64,000 nt of DNA from NCBI GenBank assembly GCA_041394265.1, contig JAWKIO010000005.1:558001-622000 (forward strand). Reading direction: 5' to 3'. Below, piece after piece: positions 6,826-14,226 of the stretch. The notes beneath the pieces were generated by a model that worked only from the letters and a program-made list of their open reading frames with translations, was not told the origin of the DNA and ran no database searches. The position numbers were made by a program, and so were the translations under genes. How positions within the stretch are numbered: the first letter of the stretch is position 1; every line of letters starts with the position of its first letter. This DNA comes from Acidimicrobiales bacterium. Lineage in GTDB: Bacteria > Actinomycetota > Acidimicrobiia > Acidimicrobiales > SZUA-35.

Positions 6826-7574
6826 TCATGCCGGGCGTCCGACGACGGCAACGAGACCGGCCACATCGTTGGCCGACGCGTGATCAACCCCGGTGGCGAT
6901 GGCTCGCCGAGCTTCGTCCATTGTGGTGGCGTCGTTCGCCTGCACCTGCTTCCCTGGGCGTGCAGTCGCTCGACGATGGAGGGAGTGAGCACCGACGCGT
7001 GCACGTGTGCGACCTCGGCATCGAAGTGTGCGGCCAGGCCCACCGTGACGTGCTCGAAGAGCGTGGTATCCATCCACGGATCGGGTAGGCGGGAGAACAG
7101 CCCGATCGTCGCCCCCGGCCGACGCCGCTTCAGCTCGGCCAGCAGCGGGAGGTTCCACCCGGTGAACTTGACCCGATCCAGCACACCAGCTCGATCGACG
7201 GCATCGAGCACCAGCTCGAGCATCGCCGGCGCATGTCCTTTGATCTCCAGCTCGAAGTCGAGGTCGAGCAGCTCCAGCACCTCGGACAGTCGGGGGATCC
7301 GCTCGCCGATGTAGTCCTCGCCGAACCATCCACCGGCGTCGAAGCGCGACACCTCCGACCACGGCATCTCGAAGATGATGCCCGAGCCGTTCGTCGTGCG
7401 GTCGACCCGGTAGTCATGAAGGACGACAAGTTCGCCGTCAGCGGTCTGGTGCACGTCGAACTCGATCGCCGTTGCGCCCAACGCTGCCGCACGGGTGAAC
7501 GCCGCCATGGTGTTCTCGGGCGCGATGTCGGACGCTCCTCGGTGCGCCACCACGTTGAACGTCTCCCACCGCAT
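6826..7574 (-). pseudogene. Glycerophosphodiester phosphodiesterase with a frameshift
   Basis: The first ~207 codons give a clear GDPD: NVVAHRGASDIAPENTMAAF (HR...ENT catalytic start), then IEFDVHQTADGELVVLHD (the E-D pair and the catalytic HD) and FELEIKG. At 6952-6954, a GGG run on the coding strand, the frame is lost. Adding one base restores the expected end: GKQVQANDATTMDEARRAI..., with the barrel-closing segment ATGVDHASANDVAGL and stop at 6826. Without the correction the frame reads on for hundreds of codons into the opposite gene with no family match. The gene is either inactivated or the base was missed in a homopolymer. The start is ATG 7574, with -10 TACGGT 6 nt upstream. Confidence 0.8.
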
Positions 7575-7580
7575 CGGGCA

Positions 7581-7586
7581 ACCGTA
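7581..7586 (-). promoter_or_regulatory. Leaderless -10 box of the GDPD gene
   Basis: TACGGT on the minus strand, 6 nt before ATG 7574. Confidence 0.45.
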
Positions 7587-7655
7587 GTGAACGCTGCCAC
7601 CTGGCGCAGGGTCACCGGGCGCCTCGAGTACGGGGAGCGGCGCATACTGGTACCA

Positions 7656-8456
7656 ATGGACTCTGCTGCCGTCGATCGTGATCGCGTCGCACCCGATCGC
7701 GACCAACTCGCGGCCACGCTTCGGCAGGCCGGCTTCGTGGCCGCCGAGGAAGAAGCCGACCTCCTGCTTCGACATGCTCGGGATCGAATCGACCAAGCGG
7801 TGCAGCGGCGGCTGACCGGCGAACCCCTGGCATGGATCTGCGGCTCGACACCCTTCTGTGGGCTCGCCATAACGATCCGACCCGGGGTGTACGTACCTCG
7901 GGAACACTCCGAGCCGTTGGCCCGGCGAGCAGCCGGGCTCCCTCCGCTCCGGGGCATCGCCGTCGAGATCTGCACGGGATCAGGCGCCATCGCCGCAGCC
8001 ATCGCCGCCGAACGACTCGATGTTCGGGTGGTGGCGACCGACCTCGATCCTGTGGCCGTCGCCTGTGCGTCCGACAACGGTGTCGATGCGCTCCAGGGTG
8101 ATCTGTTCACTCCGCTGCCCGATGCGTTGCGAGGCACGGTCGACGTCGTCGTCGGGGTGGTGCCCTATGTTCCCCGGACGGCGCTCGGCCTCCTCCAGCG
8201 AGACACCCTCACCTTCGAGTCGCCGAGTGCGTACGACGGTGGCGACGACGGCACCGAGCTCCTCCGCCGAGCGATCACCGAGAGCACCGAATTCCTCCGC
8301 CCCGGTGGCTCACTGCTGCTCGAACTCGGCGCCGATCAGGCCGATCTCCTTGCCGACGCACTCACCGCCAACGGGTTCGACCTCGTAAAGGTGCACCACG
8401 ACGACGACGGCGACCCGCGAGCGATCGAGGCCCGCTTCACAAAGCTCAGGGGCTGA
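7656..8456 (+). CDS. PrmC/HemK-like N5-glutamine methyltransferase family protein
   Basis: A 266-residue class I SAM-dependent methyltransferase of the PrmC-related branch. The N-terminal helical part (RQAGFVAAEEEADLLL, then RRLTGEPLAWICGSTPFCG and VYVPREHSEPLARRA) matches the PrmC substrate-recognition domain. The SAM-binding motif is VEICTGSGAIAAAIA and the acidic residue follows in VVATDLDPVAV. The catalytic NPPY of true PrmC is replaced by VVPYVP, so release-factor methylation is doubtful. This variation is known in the actinobacterial PrmC-related group, where the target is unclear. The start ATG at 7656 is chosen because the family match begins there. Convergent with the next gene. Confidence 0.8.
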   Translation: MDSAAVDRDRVAPDRDQLAATLRQAGFVAAEEEADLLLRHARDRIDQAVQRRLTGEPLAWICGSTPFCGLAITIRPGVYVPREHSEPLARRAAGLPPLRGIAVEICTGSGAIAAAIAAERLDVRVVATDLDPVAVACASDNGVDALQGDLFTPLPDALRGTVDVVVGVVPYVPRTALGLLQRDTLTFESPSAYDGGDDGTELLRRAITESTEFLRPGGSLLLELGADQADLLADALTANGFDLVKVHHDDDGDPRAIEARFTKLRG

Positions 8457-8470
8457 CCGCAACTCCCGAA

Positions 8471-8517
8471 AAGCTCAGGGGCTTCCAGCAGCCGGCTGCT
8501 GGGACGCCCTGAGGCTT
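8471..8517. terminator. Nested hairpin terminator between convergent genes
   Basis: An outer stem (TCAGGG with CCCTGA, extended by AAGC/GCTT with one bulge) encloses the perfect 18-bp palindrome CCAGCAGCCGGCTGCTGG at 8485-8502. It sits between the stop codons at 8456 and 8525 and can serve both strands. A copy of the left arm (AAAGCTCAGGGGCT) also occurs at 8441-8454, across the upstream stop. Confidence 0.65.
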
Positions 8518-8524
8518 GCTGGGA

Positions 8525-9151
8525 TCAGCCGTGCGACGGGTGGGCTCGAAGGAGGAACCCGTGGTACTCCCATCCCTCGGGGCCGACCTCGAGGCGCTCG
8601 ACCCGCTCGACCGTGCCGCCGACCGCCACGAGCTCACGGTTCCGATCGAACGGGCGCAGGCTGAACAGTCGGCGTTCGCCCGCGATCTGCTCGACATCGA
8701 TCTCGTCGCGCCGGTCGCCACCCCACAGCCCGATCAGCAATGGCGCTTCGGGTTCCAGCACCCCGACCATGGCGTGCACGGTGTCCTCCACCTCGCTCTC
8801 GGGCACGTGCATGAGCGTGCTCATCGACCAGCCGGCTCCGAAGCTGGCGGGCCGGAACGGCGGCGCCGACATCGATCCCTGCACCACCACGGCGTCGGCG
8901 GCCCGGGCGATTCGTGCGTTGCCGTGAGCCAAATCGAGCCCGACGTAGTGCATACCCGCATCGTGGAAGGGACCGGCGTCGAGCCCAGGCCCGGCACCGA
9001 AGTCGAGCACCGAGCGGCGGTGTTCGGCAATGAGCAGAGCGACGAACGCTGCTCGCCACTCGGTGCGAAATCCCTTCGGCGCCGTGCGACGGCCGAGTCG
9101 GGCCTCGGTCTCGTAGTACGAGCGGAGGTCATCGATCGGCGAGGACGGCAT
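8525..9151 (-). CDS. Class I SAM-dependent methyltransferase
   Basis: A 208-residue methyltransferase. The SAM-binding motif I is SVLDFGAGPGLDAGPF, followed by motif II YVGLDLAHGNARIAR, the motif-IV region FGAGWSMSTLMHVPE and an LLIGLWGG strand. The general form is the Methyltransf_11/25 group acting on small molecules; the substrate cannot be named. It begins 10 bp after the moeA stop on the same strand, so it is probably transcribed with moeA. The last residues (GWEYHGFLLRAHPSHG) form the usual terminal beta strand. Confidence 0.8.
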   Translation of the reverse strand: MPSSPIDDLRSYYETEARLGRRTAPKGFRTEWRAAFVALLIAEHRRSVLDFGAGPGLDAGPFHDAGMHYVGLDLAHGNARIARAADAVVVQGSMSAPPFRPASFGAGWSMSTLMHVPESEVEDTVHAMVGVLEPEAPLLIGLWGGDRRDEIDVEQIAGERRLFSLRPFDRNRELVAVGGTVERVERLEVGPEGWEYHGFLLRAHPSHG

Positions 9152-9161
9152 AGCTTGCGGC

Positions 9162-10391
9162 TCAGCTGTCGAGCTGGAGCACTCGAACCCGTTGGCCGGC
9201 CGAAACCCCGTCGCCGTCGGGTAGCACGGCGAGCCCATTCGCCGTGGCCAACGCGCTGAGCTGGTGCGAACCCTGGCCGCCGGCAGAGCGAACCCGCCAC
9301 GAACCGTCGGGTTCGGGCTCGACGACCACCCGCTGGAAGTGCACCTTGCCATCGGGGGTCCGCAGCAAGGGTTCGTCAGCGATCGCCCACACGCTACGGC
9401 GCTCGGGTTGGGGCAAGCCCATCATCGTGCGGATGGCCGGTCGGGCGAACAGTTCGAAGCTGACCACCGAGCTGACGGGGTTGCCGGGCAACCCGAAGAC
9501 GGGGATCCCGAACAGCAGTCCGAAGGCCAGCGGCTTCGCCGGCTTGATCGCCACTTGCATCCAATTGAGTTCGCCGAGTTCGCTGAGCACCTTCTTCACG
9601 TAGTCGAAGTCGCCCATGCTCACGCCGCCCGACGTGAGGAGCGCGTCGACCGGTCGGTCGGACGCAGGGTCGACCGCGGCCCGCAGCGCAGCGTCGATTT
9701 GGGCCTCGTCGTCGGGGAGACGCCCGAGGTCGACCGGCTCGACGCCCGCTTCTCGGAGCAAGGCGAGCAGCGTCGGCCGGTTCGAGTCACGGATCTGGCC
9801 GTGCGCAAGCGGAACACCGGCGTCGACCAGTTCGTCGCCGGTCGAGAACACGCCGACTCGGGCCCGGCGCCGCACGGCGACGCGAGCGACCCCGATGCTC
9901 GCCATGACACCGATGTGGCCGGGGGTGATCAGGGTTCCGGCACCGAAGACGACCGTGCCGGCCGGGATGTCGTCGCCAGTCGGCCGGACGTGGTTGCCGA
10001 CGGGCACGGCATCGAGCAGCTCGACCGCGCCGTCGTCGATCGGTCGGGTGAGCTCGACCATGATGACGGCGTCGGCACCGTCGGGAATCGGGGCGCCCGT
10101 CATGATGCGCATCGCTTCGCCCGGCTCGAGCGGACGAGGCGCCACGGCACCGGCCGCCACGGTGGCCACGACCGGCAGCCGCAACGGTGCGGCCTCGCTG
10201 GCTCCCACGGAGTCGGCAGCACGGATGGCGAAGCCGTCCATGGCGGTGTTGTCGAACGGCGGGATCGGCTCAGTGGCCACGACGTCTTGCTGGAGCACCA
10301 GCCCGAGCGAATCCGCGAGCGGCACCTCGACGATCGGCAACTCCGCGATGTCGGCGTTGATCCGAGCCTGTGCGTCCTCGAGCGAAATCAT
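9162..10391 (-). CDS. moeA: Molybdopterin molybdotransferase MoeA
   Basis: Inserts molybdate into adenylated molybdopterin, the last common step of molybdenum-cofactor synthesis. The 409-residue length is typical. Signatures in order: PPFDNTAMDGFA near the N-terminus, GEAMRIMTGAPIPDGADAV, the MogA-like core VGVFSTGDELVDAG, LLTSGGVSMGDFDYVK, and GLPGNPVSSVVSF, followed by the C-terminal beta domain ending with the QG-HQLSALATANGL segment. The start ATG at 10391 is supported by a -10 box 6 nt upstream. It lies between galU and a methyltransferase gene on one strand, about 5 kb from moaAC. Confidence 0.96.
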   Translation of the reverse strand: MISLEDAQARINADIAELPIVEVPLADSLGLVLQQDVVATEPIPPFDNTAMDGFAIRAADSVGASEAAPLRLPVVATVAAGAVAPRPLEPGEAMRIMTGAPIPDGADAVIMVELTRPIDDGAVELLDAVPVGNHVRPTGDDIPAGTVVFGAGTLITPGHIGVMASIGVARVAVRRRARVGVFSTGDELVDAGVPLAHGQIRDSNRPTLLALLREAGVEPVDLGRLPDDEAQIDAALRAAVDPASDRPVDALLTSGGVSMGDFDYVKKVLSELGELNWMQVAIKPAKPLAFGLLFGIPVFGLPGNPVSSVVSFELFARPAIRTMMGLPQPERRSVWAIADEPLLRTPDGKVHFQRVVVEPEPDGSWRVRSAGGQGSHQLSALATANGLAVLPDGDGVSAGQRVRVLQLDS

Positions 10392-10397
10392 GGCCGC

Positions 10398-10403
10398 AAC
10401 CTA
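10398..10403 (-). promoter_or_regulatory. Leaderless -10 box of moeA
   Basis: TAGGTT on the minus strand, 6 nt before ATG 10391. Confidence 0.5.
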
Positions 10404-10466
10404 CCCGCTCGACCACGATGCCATCGTGCCCGCCGACAGGCGGCGCTGGACACGCGCTTCAGCAGC

Positions 10467-11441
10467 TCAGATGAGGTGCTCTCGTTTGGCCACGTTGGCG
10501 ATGATCTCTCGCATCGCTCCACCGAGGTCGTCACGCTCGAGCGCCATCTCGACGACGCAGCGCAGGTAGTCCTCCTTCTTGCCGGTGTCGTAGCGACCTT
10601 CGGCAAAGGTGAACCCGTAGATGCCCTCGGTGTCGAGGAGTCGCACCATGGCGTCGGTGATCTGGATCTCGCCGCCGACACCGGGCTTGGTGCGGGCGAT
10701 CTCGTCGAAGATCGCCGGAGTGAACAGGTAGCGGCCCATGATGGCGAGGTTCGACGGCGCCTCGGCGGCCGGTGGCTTCTCGACGAGCGAGGTCACCTTC
10801 ACCAGGTCGTTCTCGGTCGGCTCGACCGCAGCGCAGCCGTAGTTCGAGATGTCCTCGGGCGCGACCTCCATGAGACCCACCGCGGAGACGCCGTGCTGTT
10901 CGTAGGCCCGGATCATGCCGGGGAGCACACCCGCTTCGAGCCGCATGATGTCGTCGCCGAGGAGCACCACGAACGGTTCGTCGCCGACGTGATCCTTCGC
11001 CATGCCGATGGCGTGGCCGAGACCGAGCGCTTCGCCCTGGCGGATGAAGTGGATGTTCGCGAGATCCGACAGCGCTCGCACCTGCTCGGCCTCGGCGGTC
11101 TTGCCCTTGGACTCCAGCGCCGACTCGAGTTCGGGGTGGCGGTCGAAGTGATCCTCGAGGACCTTCTTGTGGCGAGAGGTGATGATCAGGATGTCGTCAC
11201 AGCCGGCATCGATGGCCTCCTCGATCACGTACTGGATCACGGGTCGGTCGACGACCGGCAGCATCTCCTTGGGTACCGCCTTCGAGAACGGCAGGAACCG
11301 GGTCCCGAGTCCGGCAGCGGGGATGACCGCCTTGCGGACGGGCTTACGGGTGATCGAACTGGCCTCGGAAGACCTGACCTCGGAAGACCTGACTTCTGAA
11401 GACAATGGAGAACTCCTTGGAATGGGGTTGGTGACGGCCAT
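10467..11441 (-). CDS. galU: UTP-glucose-1-phosphate uridylyltransferase GalU
   Basis: Makes UDP-glucose from UTP and glucose-1-phosphate for cell-envelope glycans. The nucleotide-binding signature VIPAAGLGTRFLP is followed by SKAVPKEMLPVVDRP, then GLGHAIGMAK, the metal/UTP motif VVLLGDDI, and VEKP near the sugar site, all typical of bacterial GalU. The N-terminus carries an unusual tail in which SSEVR is repeated, encoded by 15-bp tandem DNA repeats. A TTG at 11405 with AAGGAG 7 nt upstream is an attractive alternative start that would drop twelve residues; ATG 11441 has no ribosome site. Confidence 0.95.
   Translation of the reverse strand: MAVTNPIPRSSPLSSEVRSSEVRSSEASSITRKPVRKAVIPAAGLGTRFLPFSKAVPKEMLPVVDRPVIQYVIEEAIDAGCDDILIITSRHKKVLEDHFDRHPELESALESKGKTAEAEQVRALSDLANIHFIRQGEALGLGHAIGMAKDHVGDEPFVVLLGDDIMRLEAGVLPGMIRAYEQHGVSAVGLMEVAPEDISNYGCAAVEPTENDLVKVTSLVEKPPAAEAPSNLAIMGRYLFTPAIFDEIARTKPGVGGEIQITDAMVRLLDTEGIYGFTFAEGRYDTGKKEDYLRCVVEMALERDDLGGAMREIIANVAKREHLI
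11363..11402. repeat. 15-bp tandem repeat in the galU 5' end
   Basis: CCTCGGAAGACCTGA occurs twice exactly (11363-11377, 11378-11392) and a third, diverged copy follows. It encodes the SSEVR repeats in the non-conserved N-terminal tail of GalU. Confidence 0.7.
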
Positions 11442-11466
11442 GCGGGCCGGCCATCACACACGACTC

Positions 11467-11486
11467 GACCCTAGCGACCGAGGGTC
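11467..11486. other. Inverted repeat upstream of galU
   Basis: GACCCT and AGGGTC flank an 8-bp centre in the divergent galU/FmdB-like gap. It overlaps a TAGGGT -10-like element read on the minus strand (11472-11467 side), so it may be an operator or a leader hairpin. Confidence 0.35.
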
Positions 11487-11568
11487 TGGCCATTGCCGAT
11501 ACCCTGGTACGCCGACTGCGGAAACCATCGGCAGTCCGACACGGCTTCTGAGACCAACTTTTCGATTC

Positions 11569-11892
11569 ATGCCAATTTACGAATACAAGTGCACCATCTG
11601 CCAGGAACGCTTCGACGTCGAGCAGTCGATCAAGGACGACACCCTCACGACGATCCCCGGCGACGACCACGAGCACACGGTGAAGAAGGTCTTCCACCCC
11701 GTCGGCATCGCGTTCAAGGGTGAGGGGTTCTACAAGAACGACACCCGCAGCAACTCCAAGCAGTTGCCGCCCCCCACCACGCCCGACTCGTCATCGAGCA
11801 GCTCGTCCTCTTCGAGTTCGGAGTCATCCAGCTCGTCGTCGACCAGCACGACCTCGAGCAGCAGTACGTCGTCGTCCACCACGACCGACTGA
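11569..11892 (+). CDS. FmdB-family protein with incomplete zinc ribbon and Ser-rich tail
   Basis: A 107-residue member of the FmdB (putative regulatory, CxxC_CxxC_SSSS) family. The N-terminus MPIYEYKCTICQERF has the first CxxC. In the family a second CxxC pair follows near residue 30, but here that place reads TTIPGDDHEHTVKKVF with no cysteine; Asp and His residues are present instead. The conserved GIAFKGEGFYKNDTR follows, and the last ~40 residues are almost pure Ser/Thr, the usual SSSS tail in extended form. The start at 11569 is fixed by the MPIYEY family start. It is divergent from galU. Function is not established for the family. Confidence 0.85.
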   Translation: MPIYEYKCTICQERFDVEQSIKDDTLTTIPGDDHEHTVKKVFHPVGIAFKGEGFYKNDTRSNSKQLPPPTTPDSSSSSSSSSSSESSSSSSTSTTSSSSTSSSTTTD

Positions 11893-12012
11893 GACTCCCG
11901 GGTCGCCTCGCCTCGCCTGGTCGCCCCGACCACCTCGATCGTTTCCCGGGCTTCCGGGACTTCCCCCACACACTCTCGAGCCCAACGCGGGCGATGTCGT
12001 CGAGGAAGTCCC

Positions 12013-12696
12013 ATGTCCGTACCCACGCATCGAGCAGCGTCGCAGCAGCGAGCTCTGACGCGCCCGGCGGCCGAGCCACTCGGCCGCCGAGACCGCTTGC
12101 TCATCTCGCTCGATCGAGTCGATCGCCGTCGGTTCTGGCTGTTCGTCGTGATCGGTGTCATCGTCGTCGTCTCCGCTCGTTCGGTCACCCAGAGCCGGGC
12201 AGTGGTCGCAGGGCTCGGCCCGAGGCGCAGCGTGGCGATCGCCACTCGAGATCTGGTTCCCGGTCGGACGATCGGCCCCGACGACGTGCGTTGGGAACAG
12301 TGGCCCGTCGCCATCGCCACGCACTTTCCCACCGTCGATGCGCTCACCGAAGCGGTGGTCCGGGCTCCAGTGTCGACGGGGGCGCCGATCACCTCGGAGC
12401 AGATCTTCGGGTCGAACGATCCGTTCACAGCCGACGAACGCGCCGTCACCGTGCCCGTGCCACTGGCTCCCCCGCCGCTCGACACCGGCGACATCGTGGA
12501 GATCATCGGCCTTCGCCCCGGACCGAGCGTCGGTGACCGTCAGCTGATCGACACTCAGGCGCTCGGGCGGGGCCGAGTCGTCGCGGTGGGCGACAGCGGC
12601 ATCACGCTCGCCGTCGACGTCGACCGGGCGGTCGCCATCGTCGAAACGGCCGCCGTGGGCAGCATCGAACTCGTCGTCACACCGTTCGGCTCCTAG
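12013..12696 (+). CDS. SAF-domain protein, CpaB/RcpC-like
   Basis: A 227-residue protein with an N-terminal cytoplasmic tail, one membrane anchor (about residues 40-58, FWLFVVIGVIVVVSA) and an extracellular SAF domain beginning SVAIATRDLVPGRTIGPDDVRWEQWP. This is the fold of CpaB/RcpC, the Flp pilus assembly proteins that bind cell-wall sugar through SAF modules. No other tad/flp gene is nearby, so the pilus role is unproven. GAGGA lies 7 nt before the ATG. Convergent with the glycosyltransferase gene, 33 bp apart. Confidence 0.75.
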   Translation: MSVPTHRAASQQRALTRPAAEPLGRRDRLLISLDRVDRRRFWLFVVIGVIVVVSARSVTQSRAVVAGLGPRRSVAIATRDLVPGRTIGPDDVRWEQWPVAIATHFPTVDALTEAVVRAPVSTGAPITSEQIFGSNDPFTADERAVTVPVPLAPPPLDTGDIVEIIGLRPGPSVGDRQLIDTQALGRGRVVAVGDSGITLAVDVDRAVAIVETAAVGSIELVVTPFGS

Positions 12697-12729
12697 CCGA
12701 CGATCCGAGACCCCTGCTTCGTTCGCCGA

Positions 12730-14226
12730 TCAGGGCGTGGTGCTGAAGCCCTTGCGCACCTGTTGGCCCCACTCGGTCCGACCCATCAGGAACAGACGGA
12801 TCCCCCACATGCGCCAGGCGATCGTGAGCTGCCGGTAGATGATCTGTTCGATGGCGGCATAGGCCGCCAGCTTCAGCCGGAAGCGGGTCTTCGGGTAGGA
12901 GTGGAAGGCGAGGTCGTCGAACCACAACGTCAGCACCGTGACCGCCGTGCCGAACCCGTACGCCGCACCGAGTACCCAGAGCGAGCCCGGGTCCACCAGA
13001 CCGGCGAGCAGACCGGCGAGCAGGAGCAACAGGGCCATGGCCTCGACGATCGGTGAGAGGAACTCGACGATGAAGAAGAACGGCATCGACAGCATTCCCG
13101 CGGTGCCGTATCGGTAGTTCAGGATCATGCGCCGGTGCCGCAACAACACGTCCATGAGGCCTCGCTCCCACCGGTTGCGCTGGCGGGCGAGCACCTTCAT
13201 CGACTCGGGTGCCTCGGTCCACGCCACCGGGTCGGGCAGGAACTCGACTCGGGCGTACTCCCGATTCTCGTAGCCCACCCGCCGCAAACGGACGATCAGT
13301 TCCATGTCCTCACCGATCGAGGACTTCTCGTAGCCTCCCGCTGCCAGCACCGCCTGACGGTCGAACACACCGAAGGCGCCCGAGATGATCAGGTTGCCAC
13401 CGAGGGGGTTCCAACCCAGTCGCCCGACGATGAACGCCCGCATGTACTCCACGGCCTGCAGCGCCGGCAGTGGCTTCTTGGGCACGACGAGTTTGGTGAT
13501 GCGGGCACCATGGACCGGCGAGTCGTTGGTGAGCCGGACACTGCCACCGACCGCGACCGTTCCCTCGCGGATGATGAACGGAGCGACGAGCTGTTGGAGC
13601 GCGTCGGGCGCAACCAGCGTGTCGGCGTCGATCGCGCAGACGAGGTCACCCGTGGCGACGTTCACCCCGGCGTTGAGCGAGTCGGCCTTGCCACCGTTGA
13701 ACTTGTCGACGAGCACGAGCCGAGGTTCCCGGCTCGATCGATAGATCGTCTTCACATCGGCGTGCGGGATCACCCGGTGGTAGATGGGGTGAATCGGGCG
13801 GAGGTCGAACGCCTCGACCAGTACATCGATCGTGCGGTCGGGCGAGCCGTCGTTGATGACGACGATCTCGAGGTTAGGATACGACAGCGCGAGCAGGCCC
13901 TGCACCGTGTCGGTGACCGTGATCTCCTCGTTGTAGGCGGGTACCAGCACCGACACTCGTGGCGCGAGCGGCGAAGTCATCACCCGGCGCCACATCTGGT
14001 GACGGTCACGCTGACGGAGCCGTCGCAACTCCACGACCGCCGCCACGACCATCGTCAGCTGGAGCAGCGTGACCACGATGACCCATCCGGCGGCGATGTC
14101 GGCGACGCGATCGAAGAGGTTGGCAACCGTGAAGAAGTCGACGATCGACGACCACATGTTGTTCAGCTCACCGCTCACGGTGGCAACGGTCAGCGGAGCG
14201 TCGCTGTGCCCGAGGTGCGCGGTCAT
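12730..14226 (-). CDS. Processive family-2 glycosyltransferase, membrane-bound
   Basis: A 498-residue inner-membrane polysaccharide synthase of the PgaC/BcsA type. An N-terminal membrane helix (about residues 35-65) precedes the GT2 domain, with VSVLVPAYNEE at its start, IVVINDGSPDRT, AIDADTL (DxD metal site), GEDMELIVRLR (catalytic ED) and QRNRW (the QxxRW motif of processive enzymes). Four further hydrophobic segments follow. Such enzymes polymerise a sugar nucleotide while extruding the chain. The start codon overlaps the stop of the HEAT gene by 4 bp (ATGA), so translation is coupled. The polymer is unknown. Confidence 0.9.
   Translation of the reverse strand: MTAHLGHSDAPLTVATVSGELNNMWSSIVDFFTVANLFDRVADIAAGWVIVVTLLQLTMVVAAVVELRRLRQRDRHQMWRRVMTSPLAPRVSVLVPAYNEEITVTDTVQGLLALSYPNLEIVVINDGSPDRTIDVLVEAFDLRPIHPIYHRVIPHADVKTIYRSSREPRLVLVDKFNGGKADSLNAGVNVATGDLVCAIDADTLVAPDALQQLVAPFIIREGTVAVGGSVRLTNDSPVHGARITKLVVPKKPLPALQAVEYMRAFIVGRLGWNPLGGNLIISGAFGVFDRQAVLAAGGYEKSSIGEDMELIVRLRRVGYENREYARVEFLPDPVAWTEAPESMKVLARQRNRWERGLMDVLLRHRRMILNYRYGTAGMLSMPFFFIVEFLSPIVEAMALLLLLAGLLAGLVDPGSLWVLGAAYGFGTAVTVLTLWFDDLAFHSYPKTRFRLKLAAYAAIEQIIYRQLTIAWRMWGIRLFLMGRTEWGQQVRKGFSTTP

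Noticed and set aside
6090..7907. Single long minus-strand protein covering the GDPD and the antisense of the MarR-GNAT gene
   Set aside because: Only the GDPD part has family sequence. The extension exists because the frameshift removes the normal stop; the correct C-terminus lies in the neighbouring frame.
9264..11399. 711-codon plus-strand open frame opposite moeA and galU
   Set aside because: Composition is His/Asp/Arg-rich without domains, and it mirrors two conserved genes on the other strand.
12013..12696. Start of a tad/Flp pilus cluster
   Set aside because: No CpaA, CpaE, CpaF, TadB/C or Flp gene is found beside the SAF-domain gene.
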